This document shows positions 19,346 to 29,186 of a stretch of 42,720 nt of DNA, one piece after another. A program made the translations under genes and the position numbers. The DNA is from Acidobacteriota bacterium. Its GTDB lineage: Bacteria; Acidobacteriota; Vicinamibacteria; Vicinamibacterales; Fen-181. The notes under the pieces were generated by a model. It saw nothing but the letters and a program-made list of their open reading frames with translations. It made no database searches and was not told the origin of the DNA. The stretch spans positions 53,786 through 96,505 of the forward strand of contig PMZR01000082.1 of the NCBI GenBank assembly GCA_003170135.1, in the 5' to 3' direction. Each line of letters begins with the position of its first letter. The stretch's first letter is position 1.

Positions 19346-20947
19346 GTGCGCATACCGCAACCCGTTGACACGGCCGCTCTTGGTCATCTGCTGGCTCTCC
19401 GCTATCGCCTGCAATGGGCCAGGGTGCGGTCGCGCGAGGGCCGGATCGCGTTCGCGGTCGTCGGGACGCTGGTCCTCGCGGCCGGCGCGGTCTTCCTCGG
19501 CCTTGGCGGCCTCGGCGGCGCCGTTGCGGCCGTTCGTGCCGGCCAGTCGCAGCGTATCGCGCTCGGCGTCCTCACGCAGGCCTACCTCCTGGCAATCGCC
19601 GCGTCCCTCTTCCTCGGCATCGGCGTCAATGCCGCCTTCTCGAACGCGACCCTGCGGCGCTATCCACTGTCGGCCGCCGACCGATTCGTGGCGCGCCACC
19701 TCACCGCCTGTCTCGACCCGCTGTGGTTCGCCTGCCTCGCACTCTACCTCGGCGTGGCCGTCGGGTTTGCCGCCCTCGGGGTGACGCCGGCATGGCTGAC
19801 CGTGCCCGCGGCGCTGCTGCTCGTCGTCACCAACTGGCTCGCCGCGCGAGTCCTCATGGCCGTGGGTGAGGTGATCATGGGGTCGCGCCTTGCCCCGTTC
19901 GTGCTCGCGATGCTTGCGGCTGTCGCGGTTGCGACGCCGCCGTTGATGCGCGGCAGTCCGCTGGCCGTTCACCTGCTCTCGTTGGCTCTCGGGAGGAGTC
20001 CGGCGGGTGCCGCGGCGAAGGTCATGGCGGGTGGCGCACGCGCTGCCGTCGAGTGGCTGGCGTGCCTGGCCGGATGGACGATCGCGCTCGCGTGGGCGCT
20101 CGTTGCGTTCGACCGGCTTCCTGCCCGTTCGCGCAGCGTGCCTGGCGCCGCGCCCGTGTGGAACGGGATCTGTGACCGGGTCGGCGGCGTCTTCAGCGCC
20201 CCGCTCGGACCGCTCGTGACGAAGATGCTGCGTTACTACACGCGCAGCCCGCAGGTGCGCTGGAATTTCCCGTTCGTGCTGCCGTTCCTGATCACCGGCT
20301 GCCTCGAGCTGTCGCGTGAGGGCCAGCGAGCGGACTTCTTCGTGTACGCCCTCGGTACGCTCGTCGCCGTCGGCTTCCTCTGCACCGGCGCGATGTCGCT
20401 GAACCTGTTCGGCTTCGACGGCGCCGGGTTCCGCCGCTACTTCCTGCTGCCCGCCTCGCCGGCCGTCGTCGTGCGCGCCGCGACGATCGCGGCGGTTCTG
20501 CCGGGCGCCGTGCTGGTGACGATCGCCCTCGTCGCGTGGGCGGTCGTTCCGCCCGTGCCGACCGATGCCCGGATGTTCGTGATGCTCGCCGCGAGCGGGT
20601 TCGGCGGAACGCTCGTTTCGCAGGCGGGCAGCCTGTGGATCGCGGTCCTCTGGCCGCGGCCTGCGGTCTTCACCGCGGCCTTCGGCAATCGGTTGTCGGC
20701 GGCGGGCGGGGCAGCACTGTGCGCCGGCGTTCTCGCGATGGTCGGAGTCCCGTTCGCGCTGCACGCGGCAGGCCAGGCGGCCGTGTTGCGCGCGTGGGCC
20801 CTCTGGCCGATCTTCGGGCTGGTGGCCTGCGGGTGGTACCTGTTCACGCTGCACTTTGCCGCGCGCGCGTTCGCCTCGCGCCGGGAGGAAATGCTGACCC
20901 TCATCGAGGGAGAGGAGCGCCAGGCCGGCGCCTGGCTGGTTCGGTGA
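19346..20947 (+). CDS. ABC-2 type transporter membrane protein
   Basis: The 533-residue product (GTG start at 19346) is strongly hydrophobic, with roughly 12 potential membrane segments, the first at [20 protein letters not shown]. It overlaps or abuts the ATPase gene, so the two form an ABC exporter pair of the large, poorly defined ABC-2-like group; the substrate is unknown. I reject the first 45 codons of the open frame, which translate the heptamer palindrome. A -10-like TAGAAT lies at 19315-19320. A later ATG start cannot be excluded. Confidence 0.75.
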   Translation: MRIPQPVDTAALGHLLALRYRLQWARVRSREGRIAFAVVGTLVLAAGAVFLGLGGLGGAVAAVRAGQSQRIALGVLTQAYLLAIAASLFLGIGVNAAFSNATLRRYPLSAADRFVARHLTACLDPLWFACLALYLGVAVGFAALGVTPAWLTVPAALLLVVTNWLAARVLMAVGEVIMGSRLAPFVLAMLAAVAVATPPLMRGSPLAVHLLSLALGRSPAGAAAKVMAGGARAAVEWLACLAGWTIALAWALVAFDRLPARSRSVPGAAPVWNGICDRVGGVFSAPLGPLVTKMLRYYTRSPQVRWNFPFVLPFLITGCLELSREGQRADFFVYALGTLVAVGFLCTGAMSLNLFGFDGAGFRRYFLLPASPAVVVRAATIAAVLPGAVLVTIALVAWAVVPPVPTDARMFVMLAASGFGGTLVSQAGSLWIAVLWPRPAVFTAAFGNRLSAAGGAALCAGVLAMVGVPFALHAAGQAAVLRAWALWPIFGLVACGWYLFTLHFAARAFASRREEMLTLIEGEERQAGAWLVR

Positions 20948-20949
20948 CC

Positions 20950-21726
20950 ATGCCCAATGCGATCGAGACATTCCATCTGCGCAAGGAGTACTCCTCGGTC
21001 ATCGCCGTCGAGGACCTCTCGCTCGTCGTGCCCGCCGGTTGCTTCTTCGGATTCCTCGGCCCGAACGGGTCCGGCAAGAGCACGACGATCGCGTGCCTGA
21101 CGGGGCTGCTCGACGCGACGCGGGGCGAGACGCGATTGCTCGGGCAGCCGTTCCACGCCGATGCCATCGATTTGAAACGGCGAATCGGCGTCATGCCCGA
21201 AACGCTCGGGCTCTTCGACGCGCTCTACGCGCACGAGTTCCTGTCGTTCCAGGGACGCATGTACGGGCTCGACAAGGAGACGACCCGGCGCCGGGGCACG
21301 GAACTGCTCGAGGCGCTCGACCTGGCGAACCAGGGCCGGACGCCGCTGTCGGAGTTCAGCACCGGCATGCGCAAGCGGGTCGCGTTTGCGGCCGCGATGA
21401 TCCACGGGCCGGAGATCCTGTTTCTCGACGAGCCGTTCGAGTCGATCGATCCGGACGGCGTGGGCATGATGAAGCAGTGGCTGCGGCAGTTTGCCTCACG
21501 CGGCGGCACGATCTTCATGACCAGCCACGTGCTGGAGACGGTCGAACGGCTGTGCGACCGCGTGGCGATCATCACGCGGCCCGGGGCGCTCGTGTGGGAA
21601 GGGGACATCAGCGCGCTCGCCGCCGACGGCGCCATCGCGGCCAACGGTCGCCAGTTCCGCACGCTCGAGGAGTTGTTCCTCGCGGTTGCCGGCCGGCGGT
21701 ACGCGCCGGCGCTGGAGTGGCTCTAG
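20950..21726 (+). CDS. ABC transporter ATP-binding protein
   Basis: The 258-residue product energises the permease just upstream. Walker [10 protein letters not shown] is at 37-45, the signature FSTGMRKR at 136-143 (of the STGMRKR type common in ABC-2 exporters), Walker B ILFLDEP at 156-162, and the H-loop in [15 protein letters not shown]. It starts 2 bases after the permease stop; a GTG at 20944 overlapping that stop would add two residues. Substrate unknown. Confidence 0.9.
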   Translation: MPNAIETFHLRKEYSSVIAVEDLSLVVPAGCFFGFLGPNGSGKSTTIACLTGLLDATRGETRLLGQPFHADAIDLKRRIGVMPETLGLFDALYAHEFLSFQGRMYGLDKETTRRRGTELLEALDLANQGRTPLSEFSTGMRKRVAFAAAMIHGPEILFLDEPFESIDPDGVGMMKQWLRQFASRGGTIFMTSHVLETVERLCDRVAIITRPGALVWEGDISALAADGAIAANGRQFRTLEELFLAVAGRRYAPALEWL

Positions 21727-21764
21727 CGAAGGGCGGGTGGGGCAGGTGGGCCGGCCGGTAAGAC

Positions 21765-21795
21765 GAAAAGGACCGGGTAATGGCTCCCCGGTCCT
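21765..21795 (-). terminator. Terminator of the EF-G-like gene (minus strand)
   Basis: Read on the minus strand, AGGACCGGGG and CCCGGTCCT form a stem around an 8-nt loop, followed by TTTTC. It lies about 110 bases beyond the stop of the EF-G-like gene, with a heptamer array between. On the + strand no T-run follows, but the stem could also slow transcription from the ABC genes. Confidence 0.65.
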
Positions 21796-21820
21796 GTGCG
21801 ATATTCGTCCCCGGCGTCTC

Positions 21821-21904
21821 CGGCCAACGACCCCGACCAACGACGCCGACCAACGACGAACGACCCGGACCAACAACCAACAACTAACAACCAACGCCCA
21901 ACGA
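21821..21904. repeat. Direct heptamer array, CGACCAA/CCAACAA type
   Basis: About twelve 7-nt units in one direction: CGGCCAA, CGACCCC, GACCAAC and later CCAACAA, CCAACAA, CTAACAA, CCAACGC. No opposite arm is seen. It is between the 3' ends of two convergent genes, unlike most members, and ends exactly at the EF-G-like stop codon. Confidence 0.75.
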
Positions 21905-24001
21905 CTACACTTCTTCCTCGGCCTCCTCGCCCTTCTCCGCCTTGGACGCCGCGATGATCTTCTGTTGAATCATCGCCGGCGCCTCCTCGTAGTGCGAGTA
22001 CTCCATGTGATAGCTGCCGCGGCCGCCGGTTGCCGACGTGAGGTGCTGCTCGTAGGTCAACATCTCGGCCATCGGCACCTGCGCCTTGATGACCGTCATG
22101 CCGCCGCGCGTGTCCATGCCGGCAATGCGGCCCCGCCGGCTGTTCAGATCGCCCATCAGGTCGCCGGCGAAGTCCGACGGCGCGTACACCTCGACGTTCA
22201 TGATCGGCTCGAGGATCGTCGGCCGCGCGTGCGCCATCGCCTCCTTGAACGCGATGCGTCCCGCCATCTTGAACGAGAGCTCGTTGGAATCGACCGCGTG
22301 GAACTTGCCGTCGATGAGCGTCACCCGGAAGTCCACCATCGGGTAGCCCGCCAGGTAGCCGCGTATCCGGGTCTCCTGGATTCCCTTCTCGACCGCGGGC
22401 CGGAACTGCTGCGGGATCGAGCCCCCGAAGATGTCGTCCACGAACTCGAAGTCGGAGCCGCGGGGGAGTGGCTCGACCCGGATCGTGCAATCGCCGAACT
22501 GGCCGTGGCCGCCGGTCTGCTTCTTGTGCCGGCCCTGTGCCTCGGTCGTGGCGTTGATCGTTTCGCGGTAGGGGATCTTCGGCGGCTTCAGGTTCACTTC
22601 GACGCCGAACCGGCGCTTCATCTTCGCGACGGTCACCTCGATGTGCAGCTGGCCCTGGCCCGAGAGCAGCAGTTCCTTGGTCTGCGCGTCGCGGCTCGAC
22701 CGGATCGTCGGATCCTCTTCCTGCAGGCGTTGCAGCGAGCCGCTGATCTTCTCTTCGTCGCCGCGGCTCTTGGGCTCCACCGCGTAGGACAGCACCGGCT
22801 CCGGGAACTTCAGCGGCGTGAAGAGAATCGAGTCCTTCTCGCCGATCGTGTCGCCGGTCAGCGTGTCCTTCAGCTTCGCCACGGCGCCCAGGTCGCCGGC
22901 CTTCATTTCCGGAACCTCGGTCTGCGTCTTGCCCTGGAGGAGGAGCAGGTGGCCGAGGCGCTCCTGCGTGTCGCGCGTCGCGTTGTGGACCGTGCTGTCG
23001 GCTTTCAGCGTGCCGAGCATGACGCGGAACATCGTGATGCGGCCGGCAAACGGATCGGCGACGGTCTTCCAGACGAACGCGGCGTACGGCGCGCTGTCGG
23101 TGACCTCGCGGGTGACCTCCTCGCCGCTCTTCGGCTCCTTGCCCTTGACGGGGCGGTCGGCCGGCGACGGGAGGTAGGACAGGATGGCGTCGGCCAGCGT
23201 CTGGATGCCGACGTTCAGCAGCCCGGAGGTGCACACGAGCGGGAAGATACGGGCGGCGCGGATCCCCTTCTGCAGGCCGTGCAGCAGTTCGTCTTGCGTC
23301 AGCGTGCCGGCCTCGAAGAACTTCTCCATCAGCGCGTCATCGGCCTCGGCGACCATCTCGACCAGCGCGTCGCGCGCCGCCTTGGCGCGATCGGCCATGT
23401 CGGCGGGGATCGCCGCCTCGGAGGGCTTGCCGCTCCCGTCGGTCGCGAACGTGACGGCCTTCATCGAGACCAGGTCGACAACGCCCGAGAAAGCCTTCTC
23501 CTCTCCGATCGGCAGCTGGATGGGAATGACGGCGCGGCCAAACGCGGTCTGCAGCGACTCGAGCGATCGCTCGAGGCTGGCGCGTTCACGGTCGACGCGG
23601 TTGAGCACCACGAAGCGGGGCAGCACGAGGTCGTTGGCGAACTCCCAGACCTTCTCGGTCTGCACCTCGACGCCCGAGACCGCGTCGACGACGACGAGCG
23701 CGGCATCGGCGACGCTCATGCCCGCGCGCGCGTCGCTCAGGAAGTTCGCGAATCCCGGCGTGTCGATGAAGTTGATCTTGTTCTTGTTCCACTCGGCGAA
23801 CGCCAGGCTCGCCGACAGGGAGTGCTTGCGCGCGATTTCCTCTTCGTCGAAGTCGGTGACCGTGGTGCCGTCGTCCACCCGGCCGAGGCGGGTCACCATG
23901 CCGGCGTCGAACAGGAGCGCCGAGACCAATTGCGTCTTGCCGGCGCCGCTGTGCCCGACGACCGCGACATTTCTGATGCTGGCCGCGTCATAGACCTTCA
24001 T
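21905..24001 (-). CDS. Elongation factor G-like GTPase (EF-G paralogue)
   Basis: The 698-residue product has the five-domain EF-G architecture. G1 is GHSGAGKT at 16-23 (in place of GHIDAGKT), G3 DTPGF at 80-84, and G4 NRVD at 134-137 (in place of NKMD). Switch I has ARKHSLSAS where EF-G has ERGITI. Domain IV/V includes YRETINATTEAQGRHKKQTGGHGQF and ends with the EF-G C-terminal fold, then an acidic tail. These are the features of the EF-G type 2 / FusA-like group, whose role is less clear than translocation by the main FusA. The canonical fusA would lie with tuf in the str operon, outside the window. A single gene on the minus strand. Confidence 0.88.
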   Translation of the reverse strand: MKVYDAASIRNVAVVGHSGAGKTQLVSALLFDAGMVTRLGRVDDGTTVTDFDEEEIARKHSLSASLAFAEWNKNKINFIDTPGFANFLSDARAGMSVADAALVVVDAVSGVEVQTEKVWEFANDLVLPRFVVLNRVDRERASLERSLESLQTAFGRAVIPIQLPIGEEKAFSGVVDLVSMKAVTFATDGSGKPSEAAIPADMADRAKAARDALVEMVAEADDALMEKFFEAGTLTQDELLHGLQKGIRAARIFPLVCTSGLLNVGIQTLADAILSYLPSPADRPVKGKEPKSGEEVTREVTDSAPYAAFVWKTVADPFAGRITMFRVMLGTLKADSTVHNATRDTQERLGHLLLLQGKTQTEVPEMKAGDLGAVAKLKDTLTGDTIGEKDSILFTPLKFPEPVLSYAVEPKSRGDEEKISGSLQRLQEEDPTIRSSRDAQTKELLLSGQGQLHIEVTVAKMKRRFGVEVNLKPPKIPYRETINATTEAQGRHKKQTGGHGQFGDCTIRVEPLPRGSDFEFVDDIFGGSIPQQFRPAVEKGIQETRIRGYLAGYPMVDFRVTLIDGKFHAVDSNELSFKMAGRIAFKEAMAHARPTILEPIMNVEVYAPSDFAGDLMGDLNSRRGRIAGMDTRGGMTVIKAQVPMAEMLTYEQHLTSATGGRGSYHMEYSHYEEAPAMIQQKIIAASKAEKGEEAEEEV

Positions 24002-24166
24002 AGACGGTTCTTCCTCCTACCGCGGCCCGGTGCCGGCGGCGCCTGTCGGCCCAGCTGGTGCGGGTGCTCTGTGGAACGAAGACACGCAAGAAGCGCCGGC
24101 TGCGCCGCCTCCTGCTCTCACGGATGCACGGACCGTGCTGATGATCGGCCGAAAAATACTCAGGAG

Positions 24167-24172
24167 ATTATA
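24167..24172 (-). promoter_or_regulatory. Extended -10 promoter for the EF-G-like gene
   Basis: On the minus strand TGATATAAT gives a TG-n-TATAAT extended -10. No good -35 is seen at 16-18 bp. The implied leader to the start codon at 24001 is about 160 nt. The intergenic stretch 24002-24208 contains nothing else I recognise. Confidence 0.45.
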
Positions 24173-24208
24173 TCAAAGGGCGGGACGCCGGATGGCCGCG
24201 GCCGGGCA

Positions 24209-25492
24209 TTATTCGTATCTCAGCGCTTCGATTGGATCGAGCCGCGACGCCTTGTAGGCCGGATACATGCCGAAGAACATCCCGATGGCGGCCGAGAATC
24301 CGAAGCCGATGGCAAACGAGGATAGAGGCAGCGAGATCGGGAAGTGGGCAAGGTAATGGACGAGCAGCCCCACGGCGGAGCCGAGGCCGATGCCGAGCAC
24401 GCCGCCGACCGAGGTCAGCGTGCCCGCCTCGAGCAGGAACTGCCACAGGATCTCGCGCCGGCGGGCGCCGAGCGCCTTCCGCAGGCCGATCTCGCGGGTC
24501 CGCTCGGTGACCGAGATCATCATGATCGACATGACGCCGATGCCGCCGACCATCAGGGCGATTGACGACAGGACCACCAGGCCAAGATAGATGTACTGCG
24601 TGATCTGGTTGACCATGCTCATGATCGAGTCCTGCGTCATGAAGTCGAAATCGTTCGGCTGGTCGACCTTGAGCGCGTGCCGGGCACGCATGATCTCCTC
24701 GACTTCGTGCTCCGCCTGGTCGCGCGTGTACTCATCGCGCGGCACGCAGGCGATCATGACCGGCGCCCACGTGTTCTTGCCCCACCGGAACCGGCTCAGG
24801 CTGAACGTCTTCGCGTAGGTGGAGGTCGGCATGACGGCGAGGTTGTCGGGATCGCCGAGGCCACCCGGGCTCAGCCGTTTTCCGAGCACGCCGACCACGG
24901 TGAACCGCGCCGGGCCGATTCGAACCATCTTGCCGATGGGGTTGACCGCCGGAAACAGGGCCTGCACCGGTGTGTCGCCGAGCACGACCACGTTGCGCCG
25001 GTGCTCGACCTCCACCTCGCTGAAGTAGCGGCCGGCCGCGACCACCAGCGCGTTCACTTCGGGGTAGCGGGCGGTCGTGCCGAGGATCGGCATGGTCTTC
25101 GTCTTCAGGCTCTTGTAGAAGATGCGCTCGTTCGCGCCGCCGGGCTGGCCGCCGCCGAACGCGATGTCCACGTACTGCAGCGACTCGGTCCCCTCCTTGA
25201 TCGCCTTCGCATCCGCGTCGGTGATGTTCGGCCGCTTCATGATCTCGAGGAATTGCTGGCGGTTGCCGCCCAGCATCGGGCTGGCCTTCACGAGATACAC
25301 GGTCTTCGGTCCCATCTGGCGGATCGTATCCTTGATCGACTCGTCGAAGCCCCGGATGAGCGACGTCATGCCGACGATCGACGTGATGCCGATGACGATG
25401 CCGAGCACGGTGAGGGCCGAGCGCATCTTGTTCGCCCGGATCGTGCCGAACGCCATCCCCACCGTGTCCACGTAGAGCGCCAGACGCAGCAT
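24209..25492 (-). CDS. MacB-type ABC permease (MacB_PCD + FtsX domains)
   Basis: The 427-residue product has an N-terminal helix after IRANKMRSALTVLGIVIGITSIVGM, a periplasmic MacB-type domain (about 50-280), and three C-terminal membrane helices of the FtsX domain with [27 protein letters not shown]. Such permeases act with an ATPase and a MacA-like adaptor in macrolide, peptide or lipoprotein-type export. It is 6 bases downstream of its paralogue, with which it shares the domain layout. No ATP-binding domain is fused. Confidence 0.92.
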   Translation of the reverse strand: MLRLALYVDTVGMAFGTIRANKMRSALTVLGIVIGITSIVGMTSLIRGFDESIKDTIRQMGPKTVYLVKASPMLGGNRQQFLEIMKRPNITDADAKAIKEGTESLQYVDIAFGGGQPGGANERIFYKSLKTKTMPILGTTARYPEVNALVVAAGRYFSEVEVEHRRNVVVLGDTPVQALFPAVNPIGKMVRIGPARFTVVGVLGKRLSPGGLGDPDNLAVMPTSTYAKTFSLSRFRWGKNTWAPVMIACVPRDEYTRDQAEHEVEEIMRARHALKVDQPNDFDFMTQDSIMSMVNQITQYIYLGLVVLSSIALMVGGIGVMSIMMISVTERTREIGLRKALGARRREILWQFLLEAGTLTSVGGVLGIGLGSAVGLLVHYLAHFPISLPLSSFAIGFGFSAAIGMFFGMYPAYKASRLDPIEALRYE

Positions 25493-25498
25493 CGGCGG

Positions 25499-26722
25499 CT
25501 ATTCCTTCCTCAGCGCTTCGATCGGATCCAGCCGCGCCGCGCGCATCGACGGATACAGGCCGAAGAACAGGCCGACGACGGCGGTCATCGAAATGCCGAC
25601 GACGACCGACCACAGTTCGACCGCGGCGGGCAACGGAGTCACCCTCGCCATGATGAACGCCACGCCGAACCCGAGCGTCGTGCCGATGATGCCGCCCGCC
25701 AGCGACAACGTGATCGACTCGGTGAGAATCTGCCACATGATGTCGCGGCGTCGTGCGCCGAGCGCTTTGCGCAATCCGATCTCGCTGGTGCGCTCGCTGA
25801 CGACCATCAACATGATGTTCATGATGACGATGCCGCCAACGACCAGCGACAGGGCGACGACGCCGACCAGCACCGAGAAGATCCAGTTGGTGATCGAGTG
25901 GTAGAAATCCAGGGCGCTTTCCGAGCTGATGAGGCCGAAGTTGTCCCGGTCCTTCGGTTTGAGCCGGCGCCCGATCCGCAGCGCCACCGTCGTCTCGTCC
26001 ATGGCGGCCTGCATCATGCCGGTTTCTCGGGGCATGACGGCCAGGCTCAGGTACAACCGCGCGCCGAACAGCCGCTGGTACGCGCCGAGCGGAATGACGG
26101 CGAAGTTGTCGAGCGACTGCCCGAACATCGACCCCTTCTTCTCGTTCACGCCGACCACGCGGAAATTGATGCCGTTGATCTTGATGACCTTGTCGAGGGG
26201 ATCCTGCGACCCGAACAGCTTGTCGGCGACGTCCCAGCCGATGATGACCAGCGCCCGGTTGCGTTCGACCTCGATCGGCGTGATCGGACGGCCGCGGTCG
26301 ATGACATAGGTGGGGAAGTCGACGTACTGCGAGGACACGCCCGTCACCTGGACGCTGTCGATCGTGCGGTCGCGGTAGGCGAACTGCGCGCCGCTGTCGT
26401 CGGTCGCCATGATCGACTTCACCAGCGGGCTGTAGCGGCGGATCGCCTTCGCATCGTCCAGCGTCACGCGCGGGTTGTTGCGCTGCGCGTCTTCCTCGTC
26501 GGCGCTCCTGGTAATGCCGCTTCGCTCGACGCGGAACGAGTCCACGCCCAGCTCGTTCTGGATCAACTGGGTCACCGAGCCGTTGAGCCCCTGGATGAGC
26601 GACACCACCGCGATGATCGACGTCACGGCGACGATGTTGCCGAGCACCGTCAGGAGCGACCGCATCTTGTTCGCCCAGATGGCGTTCAGCGCGATCACCA
26701 CCGATTCGAGGAAGAGTTGCAC
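25499..26722 (-). CDS. MacB-type ABC permease (second copy)
   Basis: The 407-residue product has the same architecture: [29 protein letters not shown] at the N-terminus, a periplasmic domain, and three C-terminal helices with [19 protein letters not shown] and [17 protein letters not shown]. It shares motifs such as [11 protein letters not shown] and LDPIEALR with the gene downstream, so the two probably arose by duplication and form a heterodimer. The start codon is at the edge of a heptamer palindrome that separates it from the adaptor gene. Confidence 0.92.
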   Translation of the reverse strand: MQLFLESVVIALNAIWANKMRSLLTVLGNIVAVTSIIAVVSLIQGLNGSVTQLIQNELGVDSFRVERSGITRSADEEDAQRNNPRVTLDDAKAIRRYSPLVKSIMATDDSGAQFAYRDRTIDSVQVTGVSSQYVDFPTYVIDRGRPITPIEVERNRALVIIGWDVADKLFGSQDPLDKVIKINGINFRVVGVNEKKGSMFGQSLDNFAVIPLGAYQRLFGARLYLSLAVMPRETGMMQAAMDETTVALRIGRRLKPKDRDNFGLISSESALDFYHSITNWIFSVLVGVVALSLVVGGIVIMNIMLMVVSERTSEIGLRKALGARRRDIMWQILTESITLSLAGGIIGTTLGFGVAFIMARVTPLPAAVELWSVVVGISMTAVVGLFFGLYPSMRAARLDPIEALRKE

Positions 26723-26794
26723 TGGTCCTTGGTCCTTAGTCCTTAGTCCTTGGTGCGTGGTCCGACCAGGGACCAGGGACCAGGGACCAGGGAC
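26722..26794. repeat. Heptamer palindrome, GGTCCTT/GACCAGG type
   Basis: Left: TGGTCCT, TGGTCCT, TAGTCCT, TAGTCCT, TGGTGCG, TGGTCC. Right: GACCAGG four times, then GAC. This is the most regular member, with four identical units in one arm. It is between the adaptor and permease genes, both on the minus strand. Confidence 0.9.
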
Positions 26795-26798
26795 TTCG

Positions 26799-28136
26799 TC
26801 ACTTCTTCTTCTCGTCCACCTTCACCGCCTTGCCGTCGGCGAGCTCGCGAACCGACGCGAACGGCCCGGTGATCACCTTGTCGCCCGGGCTCAGGCCCGA
26901 CAGCACTTCGCAGTACTTGTCGCCGGAGATTCCGCTCTTGACCGGCGTGAACTCCGCCTTCCCGTCGCGGACAGCGAAGACGCCTTCGACTTCCTTCTTC
27001 GTCTGGCCGGGCTTGTCCTTCGCGGTCGCGGCGGTCTCAACCGAGTTGGAGGCCTTCTTCACCGCCTTCTCGGGCGTCGGTTGGCGAATCACCTTGCCGC
27101 TTGCATCCATGGTGACTTCGCGAACCGCCAGCGCCTGGATCGGGACGGCGACGGCGTCCTGCCGCGTGGCGGTGGTGATGTCCGCCGTGCAGGAGAAACC
27201 CGGACGGATGTTCGGAATCGCCTCGTCCACGGTCACCACGACCTTGAAATTGGTGGCCTGCCGGCTGCCGGTCGATTGCGCCGACACGTTGATCGGGCTG
27301 TTGCCGACCTCGGTCACGTGGCCCGCGAAGGTCCTGTCGGGCATCGCGTCGATCGTGATCTTGGTCTTCTGGCCGATGGCCACGTTCGGGATGTCGGTTT
27401 CGTCCACCTGGATCTCGGCTTCGATCACCGACATGTCGGCGAGGATCAGCAGGACGACGCTCGGGTTGTTGGTGAAGCCCGCCTGCGCCGTTTCCCCCTC
27501 CTCGACGTTCCGCTTCGTGATGATCCCCTCGATCGGCGCGGTGATCGTCACCTTGCTCAGGTCGTGCTGCGCGCTCTCGAGGTCGGTCGTCATCTGGCGA
27601 ATCGACTGGTCCGTGCGGGCGATCTGCTGCTCGGCCGACCGCTGCGTGTTCAGCTGCACCCGCAGGTTGTTGTCGGCCCGGTCGTAGTCCTGCCTCGTGG
27701 CAATCCCGGCCTTGAGCAGGTCCTGCTGCCGCTTGAACTCGTCCTGCGCGAGCTTCACCATCTCCTTGGCGCTCTCGAGGGAGACCTTCGCCTGCTGCAG
27801 CGCGATCTTCTGCTGCTCGACGACCGCCTCGAGTCCCTGCACGCGCGATTTCGGGATGCGGGAATCGATTTCGAGCAGGAACTGTCCGGCCTTCACGCGG
27901 TCGCCTTCCTCGACGGCCAGGCGGGTGATCTTGCCGGTCACCTCGGAGGTGATGTTCACCGTCTTCCGGGCGCGGATGGTCCCCGACGCCGACACGATCG
28001 ACTCGAGAGACCGCCTGGACACGGCCTCGACAGTGACGGCGACGGCGTCGGTCTTCTTGAACGCGAGGTTCGCGTAGACGATGGCCGCGCCGACGACCAG
28101 GATGACCACTCCGATGAGGACCTTCTTCCGCGTCAT
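26799..28136 (-). CDS. MacA/HlyD-type periplasmic adaptor (membrane fusion protein)
   Basis: The 445-residue product has an N-terminal signal-anchor ([22 protein letters not shown]), a biotinyl-lipoyl-like half ([19 protein letters not shown]), a long alpha-helical hairpin (about 85-180), the second half [16 protein letters not shown], a beta-barrel and a C-terminal membrane-proximal domain. It would link the permeases to an outer-membrane channel. It starts 3 bases after the Yip1 gene stop, so they share an operon. An ATPase gene, usual between adaptor and permease, is missing. Confidence 0.92.
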   Translation of the reverse strand: MTRKKVLIGVVILVVGAAIVYANLAFKKTDAVAVTVEAVSRRSLESIVSASGTIRARKTVNITSEVTGKITRLAVEEGDRVKAGQFLLEIDSRIPKSRVQGLEAVVEQQKIALQQAKVSLESAKEMVKLAQDEFKRQQDLLKAGIATRQDYDRADNNLRVQLNTQRSAEQQIARTDQSIRQMTTDLESAQHDLSKVTITAPIEGIITKRNVEEGETAQAGFTNNPSVVLLILADMSVIEAEIQVDETDIPNVAIGQKTKITIDAMPDRTFAGHVTEVGNSPINVSAQSTGSRQATNFKVVVTVDEAIPNIRPGFSCTADITTATRQDAVAVPIQALAVREVTMDASGKVIRQPTPEKAVKKASNSVETAATAKDKPGQTKKEVEGVFAVRDGKAEFTPVKSGISGDKYCEVLSGLSPGDKVITGPFASVRELADGKAVKVDEKKK

Positions 28137-28139
28137 GAA

Positions 28140-28913
28140 CTAGCTCCGGGCGGCGAACATCGCCGCAATGGTCGCGTAACCGAGCGCGATGACGGCGTAC
28201 ACGGCGAAGAGCGACACCGCGATCGACGCGGTCTTGCGCTTGTAGAGCACGCCGAGGCCGATCGAGAGGACGACGACCCACCAGATCCTGAACAGATCGA
28301 TGCTGCCGAGCAGCGACGCGACGAAGCCGTTGTCGTCGAGCATCGGCAGAAAGACCCGCAGCGTCGTCGCACTGTCCATCGATTCCCGCACGTAGTTGAG
28401 CGGCGTCAGGAAGACGGCGGCCAGCCCCGTGATGACCCAGGAATGCACGACGACGGCGTACACCTGCTTGAAGGTGCCCTCGCCCGCGAGCAGGACCTTG
28501 AAGACGAAGAAGAGCAGGCCCGCGTAGATGGCCGCAATGATCGGCGTCACGACGATGATCGAAGCCACGGGCCATCCGGCGACGCGCCAGATCGAACCTT
28601 CCAGGTAGGTCTGGGACAGCTTTTCCTGCTGCTGGGCCATCTGGTCGGCCGGAATCCACGCCGCGAACATCTTCATCCCCTGTTCGGCCTTGTCCAGCAT
28701 GGCCTGGCGTCCGACGGCCGTGCTCATGAACCAGCCGGTCGGCACGGTGGTCAGCAGAAGGATGATGACCAGCATCGCCAACGGTCGCGGCCTTGCCGCG
28801 ATGGCGGCGAACGTCTCGCGCGGCGAGAACAGAATGCCGGCCACGCGTGCGAACACACCCTTGTCGGGCACTTGCGGCGCCGCTTCGGTCGCGTCGATTG
28901 TGGGTTGGGTCAT
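28140..28913 (-). CDS. Yip1-domain inner-membrane protein
   Basis: The 257-residue product has about five hydrophobic segments ([54 protein letters not shown] and others) and an N-terminal [24 protein letters not shown], the start motif of bacterial Yip1 (PF04893) proteins. Function unknown; the family often sits with MacAB-like exporters. I chose the start at 28913 ([14 protein letters not shown]) rather than the longer frame to 29009, whose N-terminus reads through the promoter region. Confidence 0.85.
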   Translation of the reverse strand: MTQPTIDATEAAPQVPDKGVFARVAGILFSPRETFAAIAARPRPLAMLVIILLLTTVPTGWFMSTAVGRQAMLDKAEQGMKMFAAWIPADQMAQQQEKLSQTYLEGSIWRVAGWPVASIIVVTPIIAAIYAGLLFFVFKVLLAGEGTFKQVYAVVVHSWVITGLAAVFLTPLNYVRESMDSATTLRVFLPMLDDNGFVASLLGSIDLFRIWWVVVLSIGLGVLYKRKTASIAVSLFAVYAVIALGYATIAAMFAARS

Positions 28914-28946
28914 GATCTGCCTTTGGGAGGGGGCCAAAGGCTGGCG

Positions 28947-28952
28947 ATTGTA
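28947..28952 (-). promoter_or_regulatory. Possible -10 box for the Yip1-MacA-permease operon
   Basis: TACAAT on the minus strand, 33 bases before the start codon. The -35 region is poor. With the + strand promoter at 29016 it forms a divergent intergenic region of 273 bp. Confidence 0.4.
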
Positions 28953-29015
28953 CCTCAAGAACATATACGCGGCCAGCGCTCCGGATGTTTCCCGGCGGTT
29001 TGCGCTCAACCGTTC

Positions 29016-29044
29016 TTGACAGCGTCCAAGTCGTTGATTACGAT
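29016..29044 (+). promoter_or_regulatory. Sigma-70 type promoter of the arginine decarboxylase gene
   Basis: TTGACA (29016-29021), 17-bp spacer, TACGAT (29039-29044). The implied transcript has a leader of about 135 nt with two related hairpins before the GTG start. Confidence 0.6.
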
Positions 29045-29104
29045 GCGGTTTCTGCGCATCGGGCCGCGACCGCTTCCGGACGGAAGCCCGGAAGTCCCAC
29101 GAAG

Positions 29105-29165
29105 GTGGGGACCGCCGGTCCCTGAGACCGGTGTACAGTGGGACCGTCGGTCTTCAAACCGGTGG
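29105..29165 (+). promoter_or_regulatory. Two related hairpins in the pdaD leader
   Basis: Two imperfect direct repeats of 28-29 bp (29105-29133 and 29138-29165), sharing GTGGG.ACCG.CGGTC and ACCGGTG. Each can fold: CGCCGGT/ACCGGTG around CCCTGAG (29114-29133, one wobble pair), and CCGTCGG/CCGGTGG around TCTTCAAA (29144-29165, two wobble pairs). The second ends 8 bases before the AAGGAG ribosome binding site (29174-29179). It may control translation, but no known riboswitch could be named. Confidence 0.5.
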
Positions 29166-29186
29166 CCGCACACAAGGAGCGTGGAC

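Noticed and set aside
21686..24325. An 879-residue open frame opposite the EF-G-like gene
   Set aside because: Same kind of antisense artefact; the minus-strand product has full GTPase motifs.
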